From: Pseudomonadota bacterium
GTDB lineage: Bacteria; Pseudomonadota; Gammaproteobacteria; Steroidobacterales; Steroidobacteraceae
Direction of reading: 5' to 3'
NCBI GenBank assembly: GCA_021851405.1
Contig: JAJZDW010000024.1
Coordinates: forward strand, 1 to 57,667
Length of the DNA: 57,667 nt
Made by a program: the position numbers and the translations under genes
The notes under the pieces: model-generated
Told to the model about the DNA's origin: nothing
The model's database searches: none
What the model saw: the letters and a program-made list of their open reading frames with translations, nothing else
In this document: in pieces, positions 52,946-57,667 of the stretch
Layout of the letters: each line of letters opens with the position of its first letter
How positions within the stretch are numbered: position 1 is the stretch's first letter

Positions 52946-55333
52946 TCAGAAGCGGCGCGTGATCGTGATGCCGATAGTTCGCGGCTGCACGGTCAGGAGC
53001 GCATGCGGGTCCTGGGTTGAATTGATCGCGGAAACCTGTGCGCGATCGTTGGTGGCATTGTGCACGAAAAGCGTTACCGACCAGTGATGGTAAATGACGC
53101 CAGCCCGCAGATCCCATAGCGTATACGCCTTCAACGGGAGATTGAACGGGTCGGACGCGAAATACGAGTCTACCGCTCCGCGATAGCTCACATTCGTACC
53201 CAGACTACCGATCCAATCGCCAACCAGCGGTCGGGTGTAGTCGAGTTGGACGTTGAACTGGAACTCTGGCACGTTTGGGATCCGGTCGCCCGTCAGGCCG
53301 AGGGTGGGATTGAGCTGCTTCTGCTGTGCGCTTGCGCCCTGCAGCAGATAGGCATTCTGGTAAGAACCGGCGACGGTCGTGGTCAGGTAGCGCACCGGGC
53401 GCGCCTTGACTTGGAACTCAACGCCCTTCACTTGCGCCTTGCCAGCGTTCCCTTGGTACACGAACGCGCCGTCCGGCGTAGTCAGCTGCACCTGGATATT
53501 GTTCCAATGGATCAAATACCCGTCGAGCTGATATTCAAGGTAACCGTTTAGCAATCGACCCTTGAGCCCGAGCTCATAACTGATGAGCGAGTCTGGCGAA
53601 TACGCCTTCGGCACCGGCTCAAACGGTTCGCTCAGGGCGTTCAGACCACCGCTTCGAAACCCGGTCGCGACAGTGCCATACAGCAGCGCTGCAGATCCGA
53701 ATTTGTAGCTGAGGTCACCCATCCAGGTCACTTTGTTGAAGGTCTCATTGGGATCAAATACGGGCACGTCGCTCGGCGTTCCGGGTGGAAACCCGCCGAA
53801 CGGATGCGTCTGCACCTGTACCCCGGAAAGGTTCTCGGTGTAATAGCGGGCGCCGGCCTCTGCCGTCCAACGGTGTGTGATCTTCCAGGTCGCCTGACCG
53901 AAGCCGGCCCATTGTACCGTCTCGCGATGATCGGTACGCCCAAAGAACGTATTACCCACTCCCGGATAATTGAGCGCGTCGGCGCTGTTCGCGCTGCTGA
54001 ACGGACCGGTCACCAGTCCCAACGCGTCTGTCGTAATCACCTGTGCAGCGAAATTGGTAGCGGTCTGCTGCCGGAACGCTCCGACTACAAAGTTAACCGG
54101 AGAATTGAGAGTAGTCGCGAATCGAACCTCGGTGGAATTCGATTTGCGCTTCAGCGGCTCGAGCGTTTCCGCCGGGACCGGAACGCCGAACGATACGAGG
54201 ATGGGGGTCGAATCGAAGGAGAAGCTCGTATCTCGGTTGAATTGATTCGTCGTGGCGGTGAGTTTGCCCAGTCGCGTGGTCCACTTCACCGTTGCGCCGA
54301 AAACCTTGATGTTATCTTTCCACGGACTTTGCGTCACATCGGTATTGCACAAATCACAGCCCGTCACCGGTGGAATCGTGCCGCCGGCGAATCCCTGAAT
54401 GCCGGGCGGCGTCCAACGTGATGAGCCGCCGGAACGTTCGCTTTGGGCCGTGTAATTCAGATCCACGACGAGATTGCGACTGGGACGATAACGCAGGATG
54501 GCCCGTCCGCCGCCAACATCGTCGTAATTCACGCCTTTTAGGAATCCGAGCGGTTGGATCGGCGTACTCACACCGTTGACCAGGGCCGTGACGCCACTGC
54601 CGACGCGAATTTGGTTCACGTAGCCGCTGTCATATAGCTTCCAGCCCACCAAGCGCAGGGCGAGGACATTCTTGACGATCGGCAGGTTGAGCATGCCGTT
54701 GACGTTGTAATTGTTACCGGCGTGCTGCGTTTGGGAGTCTTCGATCGACACGTAGCCCTTGGTGCGACTCAAGTTCGGCTTGTTCGGAATGAAGCGGATC
54801 GTGCCGCTCATCGAACTTGCGCCGTAGAGCGTGCCTTGCGGGCCTCGAAGCACCTCAATGCGGTTGATGTCATACAGCCGGATGTCCGGCTGAAATCCGC
54901 CACCGTCGTTGCTGTTCCCCTGAGTGATCACCGCCTCGCCGTAGTAGACGCCCACGGTGGACGCCCCGGTCGAATCGATGCCGCGGATGATGTATCGCCG
55001 GTCACCCGGCCCCAGGGTCTGTACCGCAAGACCTGGAATCTGCCCAGCGACGCTCATGATGCCTGTTGCGTCCTCGCGCTGCAGCGTCGCCCCGGTAATC
55101 GCCTGGATAGACGCCGGTACGTTGATGATGTTCGCCGCACCGAGTTTGGTGGCAGTCACAACCACCTCACGCAACATGCCGGTGCGGATCACCGAGCTGG
55201 CGTAGCTCGAAGTTTGGGCAGCAGTCTTTGCCGAGCTCGCGCTCGCGGCAGTGACCGATTGCGATCCGAGCGCGGCGAGGGCAACGCTCGAGGCTACGGC
55301 GAGAGCGATCTCGTTGCGGGCAGCTTTTGACAC
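52946..55333 (-). CDS. TonB-dependent outer-membrane receptor
   Basis: A 795-residue receptor from a GTG start, with a signal peptide-like N terminus and a TonB-box-like LREVVVTATK. The plug domain (about 55-170) includes PDIRLYDINRIEVLRGPQGTLYGASSMSGTIRFIP; the remainder is a 22-strand barrel pattern ending in the C-terminal RRF. The type (large oxide-like barrel with GPQGTLYG) is that of Xanthomonas/Caulobacter scavenging receptors rather than classical siderophore receptors, and no iron genes lie nearby. It lies 56 bases behind the cupin gene and directly before the amino-acid permease. Confidence 0.93.
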   Translation of the reverse strand: MSKAARNEIALAVASSVALAALGSQSVTAASASSAKTAAQTSSYASSVIRTGMLREVVVTATKLGAANIINVPASIQAITGATLQREDATGIMSVAGQIPGLAVQTLGPGDRRYIIRGIDSTGASTVGVYYGEAVITQGNSNDGGGFQPDIRLYDINRIEVLRGPQGTLYGASSMSGTIRFIPNKPNLSRTKGYVSIEDSQTQHAGNNYNVNGMLNLPIVKNVLALRLVGWKLYDSGYVNQIRVGSGVTALVNGVSTPIQPLGFLKGVNYDDVGGGRAILRYRPSRNLVVDLNYTAQSERSGGSSRWTPPGIQGFAGGTIPPVTGCDLCNTDVTQSPWKDNIKVFGATVKWTTRLGKLTATTNQFNRDTSFSFDSTPILVSFGVPVPAETLEPLKRKSNSTEVRFATTLNSPVNFVVGAFRQQTATNFAAQVITTDALGLVTGPFSSANSADALNYPGVGNTFFGRTDHRETVQWAGFGQATWKITHRWTAEAGARYYTENLSGVQVQTHPFGGFPPGTPSDVPVFDPNETFNKVTWMGDLSYKFGSAALLYGTVATGFRSGGLNALSEPFEPVPKAYSPDSLISYELGLKGRLLNGYLEYQLDGYLIHWNNIQVQLTTPDGAFVYQGNAGKAQVKGVEFQVKARPVRYLTTTVAGSYQNAYLLQGASAQQKQLNPTLGLTGDRIPNVPEFQFNVQLDYTRPLVGDWIGSLGTNVSYRGAVDSYFASDPFNLPLKAYTLWDLRAGVIYHHWSVTLFVHNATNDRAQVSAINSTQDPHALLTVQPRTIGITITRRF

Positions 55334-55389
55334 GATTTAACCCCAGTGACTCATTTGTTATTGACGCCGTAGCACTGCTGCGGCGCCTG

Positions 55390-56448
55390 TCAGTCGTAAT
55401 AATTGATGCTTGGATTGTCGCCCGGGCATATGACCCCGACGACGAGCATGCCCTCGGCGTCGATCGCCTCGAGCGAGTGCAATTGCTTGCGTGGCAGAAA
55501 GATGACGTCTCCCGTGGCGACTCTGGCCTTGCGTGAGTCCGTCCACATCCATCCGCGGCCGGCGAGCACGATGATCGTTTCCTCGTAGAGGTGCCGATGC
55601 GGCGCCGCTTTGGAACGCGGAATGTGGCCGATGAACTGGGTCACCACCCGTGAACCGATCCGTTTGTCGACCAGAAGCTGAAAATAGCGAGGACCCATGG
55701 CGGTGCGCTGCGCAGCGTCGACTCTGACAATGCGCTGTGGATATGTGTCGTCAAAGTTTCCCGAAGCTTCGCCTAGCCAGGTCAGCTCCGTGGGCGGCGA
55801 GGCGAGCAGATAGACCTGGAGCGTCCGACCGTCGCGCGGCACGAGCTGGAGAGTTTCACCCGGTCGCAGGTACGCGCCGTCCGTCGCCTCAACCGCAAAA
55901 CGTCGTCCGCCGATGATGAGTTCGCCGCTGCCGGCCCCCACCAGAATTATGGCATCACTGTCACCGACGCCGAGCGGTGGCGTCTGGCCACCCACGGCTT
56001 CAAGCAGGTACTGACTCTGATACTGCGCGCCGAGTTCTGGTCCCACGATTCGGCTGTAGCGCAACGTTCCGTTGCTATCGCTGGATGCCGCATCCGGGCA
56101 AAAGACGTAACAGCCGCCGTCCAAGCGGCGCCTCGGGCCGTCCATATCGAGCACCGCTACAATCGCGCGATTTGAAGGGCTTTCCGGGTCATCGAGTGGA
56201 GAACCGCCCGGCAGGTTGGTATGCGCGCCGTCGCAAAACGGCGCACCGCTGGTGTGCTTGCAACCGCACAGCAGCACCTCCTCGGTTCGCTCGGCGACGA
56301 AGTGGCGCGGCTCGAATCCGCTCCCTTTGTGCGAGCCATCGCAGAAGGGCTGCCTCTGCGACCGTCCACAGGAACACCACAGGTAGGTTCGGCCGGCTTG
56401 CAGCGTCGTCAGATACGGCTTTGGGTGCGCAACCCATGGGGCGTTCAT
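55390..56448 (-). CDS. fusion of two CDGSH iron-sulfur motifs and a bicupin
   Basis: A 352-residue protein with an unusual architecture. Two CDGSH [2Fe-2S] motifs open it: C25, C27, C36, H40 (CSCGRSQRQPFCDGSH) and C61, C63, C72, H76 (CGCKHTSGAPFCDGAH). The rest is a bicupin. The first cupin (about 135-220) lacks metal-binding histidines. The second (about 255-345) has H284, H286, E290 and H324, a metal-binding cupin pattern with PRKQLH in place of the second motif glycine. It could couple electron transfer from the iron-sulfur centres to a metal-dependent oxygenase or hydrolase; that is inference. It heads the leftward gene set with the receptor, permease and two PLP enzymes. No ribosome site precedes the ATG. 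TetR gene lies 80 bases upstream. Confidence 0.9.
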   Translation of the reverse strand: MNAPWVAHPKPYLTTLQAGRTYLWCSCGRSQRQPFCDGSHKGSGFEPRHFVAERTEEVLLCGCKHTSGAPFCDGAHTNLPGGSPLDDPESPSNRAIVAVLDMDGPRRRLDGGCYVFCPDAASSDSNGTLRYSRIVGPELGAQYQSQYLLEAVGGQTPPLGVGDSDAIILVGAGSGELIIGGRRFAVEATDGAYLRPGETLQLVPRDGRTLQVYLLASPPTELTWLGEASGNFDDTYPQRIVRVDAAQRTAMGPRYFQLLVDKRIGSRVVTQFIGHIPRSKAAPHRHLYEETIIVLAGRGWMWTDSRKARVATGDVIFLPRKQLHSLEAIDAEGMLVVGVICPGDNPSINYYD

Positions 56449-56472
56449 GAATCTATACTGTTACCAACGGGT

Positions 56473-56489
56473 CCGCTGTTGTACAGCGG
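56473..56489. promoter_or_regulatory. 17-base palindrome before the CDGSH-bicupin gene
   Basis: CCGCTGT (56473-56479) and ACAGCGG (56483-56489) pair perfectly around TGT, 24 bases before the start codon. On the minus strand TATAGA (56458-56453 region) between it and the ATG resembles a -10. It may be an operator for the neighbouring TetR protein, or a terminator for tetR, whose stop is 39 bases away. Confidence 0.5.
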
Positions 56490-56528
56490 GGCTTTAGGCT
56501 GACCGGCCTAATGCGCGCGTCTCTTGGA

Positions 56529-57200
56529 TCAAGCGCTCATGCGCTGCTGGAGTTCAACTGGTGGCACCAGCCGCTCAATCGCGCAGCACGCCTGCTCGGT
56601 GATGTGTTGCGGGTCCTCGCAAAGACACGGACTAAGTATTTCCAGGATTCCGTGGTAACCGTCCTGTATCGCGGCGAGCGTGATCTCCCGCTCCTGGTAT
56701 TCCAGGTAGTTGACCCAGTTTTCCGAGAAGATCCAGCTCACCTCGACGATCGAGCGCAATCGGCGCGGATCTGCCGGCAGCTGCATCAGTCCACGCAACG
56801 CCAATGCCTGCATGAATTGCTCGATGACTTGAAGTCGCCGTTCTCGGTTCGCGACGTAGCGCTGGCGCAGTTGGGGATCCTGGCGCAGCAACCCGGCAAG
56901 CTCGCGGTAAAAAAAACGGTATTTGACGATCAGCTGCAACTGGCGCACGAACATCGCCGCCATATGCTCGAGGGTCGGGGCAAGATGATCTCGGTACCAG
57001 CCAGCGTTCATCTCATCGACTGCACAGTGATACAGAGCGAAGATGACGTCTCGCTTGTTCGGAAAGTGATACTGCAGGTTGCCCTTGCTGATGCCGCAGC
57101 GCTCGGCGATGCGGCTCGCCGACACCCCTGCGGTGCCCTCGGCATTGAACAGCTCGAGCGCGGCCTGAAGAATCCGCTGTTGCGTTGATCGTGTGGCCAT
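56529..57200 (-). CDS. TetR-family regulator of the receptor/PLP cluster
   Basis: A 223-residue regulator. The helix-turn-helix at residues 8-55 includes QQRILQAALELFNAEGTAGVSASRIAERCGISKGNLQYHFPNKRDVI, a RutR/YcdC-like pattern with GNLQYHFPNK, and the ligand domain has many Arg and Leu residues with TetR_C-type WVNYLEYQEREITL. It lies upstream and in the same direction as the CDGSH-bicupin gene and divergent from the acyl-CoA dehydrogenase, so it may control either or both. A direct repeat in its promoter may be its site. Confidence 0.92.
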   Translation of the reverse strand: MATRSTQQRILQAALELFNAEGTAGVSASRIAERCGISKGNLQYHFPNKRDVIFALYHCAVDEMNAGWYRDHLAPTLEHMAAMFVRQLQLIVKYRFFYRELAGLLRQDPQLRQRYVANRERRLQVIEQFMQALALRGLMQLPADPRRLRSIVEVSWIFSENWVNYLEYQEREITLAAIQDGYHGILEILSPCLCEDPQHITEQACCAIERLVPPVELQQRMSA

Positions 57201-57306
57201 GACCGTCTACTCGCGAAGCTAATGGACCGAGTCCCCTCGTGAGTCGCCGCTCTTGAGCGGTGGTGCGAACTGCGCAATCCCCCGATACGCGCGTCTGCTC
57301 GGACTA

Positions 57307-57338
57307 TAGATAATTGACATCTCAAGTAAAAGTCAAGT
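57307..57338 (-). promoter_or_regulatory. tetR promoter with a direct repeat in it
   Basis: On the minus strand a -35-like TTGACT (57336-57331) and a -10-like TATCTA (57312-57307) are 18 bases apart. TCAAGT occurs twice on the plus strand, at 57322-57327 and 57333-57338, exactly 11 bases apart (about one helix turn), in and beside the promoter. Autoregulation by TetR is the likely reading. Confidence 0.5.
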
Positions 57339-57396
57339 GAAGGTCGCGCCCCGGTGCTCCGACCATCCGCTGAACGTCGATCCGGTCGTCTATTGC

Positions 57397-57425
57397 TTGA
57401 GGGTTAAAGCATTTAATCCTATAGT
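57397..57425 (+). promoter_or_regulatory. sigma-70-type promoter of the acyl-CoA dehydrogenase gene
   Basis: TTGAGG (57397-57402) and TATAGT (57420-57425) are separated by 17 bases. The spacer holds an inverted repeat TTAAA (57404-57408) and TTTAA (57412-57416), a possible operator. The start codon is 66 bases after the -10. Confidence 0.65.
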
Positions 57426-57491
57426 CGGCCGGTCCCGCCGCGGCATCTGCGAGTGTTCGCCGGCCGGCGCTTTCCCCGGGGAGTCCATCAC

Positions 57492-57667
57492 GTGCCGTCA
57501 CGATTCGTAGATCCGCTGGACCTGTTCGACGTCCGCAGCGCGCTCACCGAAGAGGAGCGCATGGTGCAGGAGTCGGTACGGCGGCTCGTGGATGAGCGCG
57601 TGCTGCCGATCATCCGCGAATGCTTCGAGGAGCACCGCTTCCCGCGCGAGCTCGTCCCCGAGCTCGC
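57492..57667 (+). CDS. acyl-CoA dehydrogenase, N-terminal fragment
   Basis: Partial gene running off the right edge; 58 codons are visible from the GTG at 57492. They read LDLFDVRSALTEEERMV followed by SVRRLVDERVLPIIRECFEE and FPRELVPEL, the usual start of a glutaryl-CoA-dehydrogenase-like acyl-CoA dehydrogenase, which oxidises a short acyl-CoA with FAD and passes electrons to the electron-transfer flavoprotein. Catalytic residues are outside the window. It is divergent from tetR, behind a well-spaced promoter at 57397-57425. The family is clear; the exact substrate is not. Confidence 0.85.
   Translation, partial: MPSRFVDPLDLFDVRSALTEEERMVQESVRRLVDERVLPIIRECFEEHRFPRELVPEL

Noticed and set aside
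1-57667. CRISPR arrays, tRNA or rRNA genes, insertion sequences, prophage or integrase genes
   Set aside because: None seen on either strand: no spaced repeat series, no cloverleaf or rRNA stretches recognised, no transposase or integrase motifs.

Overview
The window looks like chromosomal DNA of a high-GC, Gram-negative gammaproteobacterium that can live with little or no oxygen. This rests on an FNR regulator with all four iron-sulfur cysteines, the O2-independent ubiquinone genes ubiT/ubiU/ubiV, a complete cytochrome bd operon, a TonB-dependent receptor, lipoproteins and tripartite efflux systems. The gene mix would suit Xanthomonadales, Nevskiales or Steroidobacterales relatives, but the sequence alone does not fix the genus. 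I found no rRNA, tRNA, CRISPR array, transposase or phage gene. GTG and TTG starts and ATGA/GTGA overlaps are common.

Layout. 1-4.9 kb: fnr, then ubiT (+) converging on the leftward operon ubiD-ubiU-ubiV. A perfect FNR box stands before ubiT/fnr and a second before ubiD, so the regulator sits beside a module for making ubiquinone without oxygen. 4.9-9.1 kb: an RND pump and its adaptor. 9.4-9.9 kb: a secreted protein of the IalB type. 10-16.5 kb: cydA-cydB-cydX-cydD-cydC, with an unusual two-helix CydX. 17.2-26 kb: an ECF sigma factor and RskA-type anti-sigma factor end in a 19-bp-stem hairpin. A tightly overlapping membrane-lipid operon follows (desaturase, flavin oxidoreductase, DUF1365, CFA synthase, DUF2878, DUF1295, second CFA-like methyltransferase, Blc lipocalin). 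This arrangement recalls the oxidative and photo-oxidative stress lipid regulons of other proteobacteria. 26-31.4 kb: a repeat lipoprotein with a possible SPOR domain, and a MarR-EmrA-EmrB-outer membrane factor operon behind an AT-rich palindromic operator. 31.5-42 kb: a DksA/YbiI-type zinc-finger protein, a DPP-IV-like peptidase, a two-gene ABC exporter, a DNA photolyase, a P3A-type proton ATPase, a small membrane protein and a beta-barrel protein. 42-48.8 kb: a giant hybrid histidine kinase with two kinase cores and two receivers, an L,D-transpeptidase and a beta-helix lipoprotein.

48.9-57.7 kb holds the most novel-looking locus. A TetR regulator is followed, all leftward, by a fusion of two CDGSH iron-sulfur motifs to a two-lobed cupin, a TonB-dependent receptor, an amino-acid permease six bases behind it, and two class-V PLP enzymes that lack the cysteine-desulfurase catalytic cysteine. 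I read this as an uptake and processing pathway for an unidentified amino-acid-like compound. An acyl-CoA dehydrogenase gene starts divergently from tetR and runs off the right edge.
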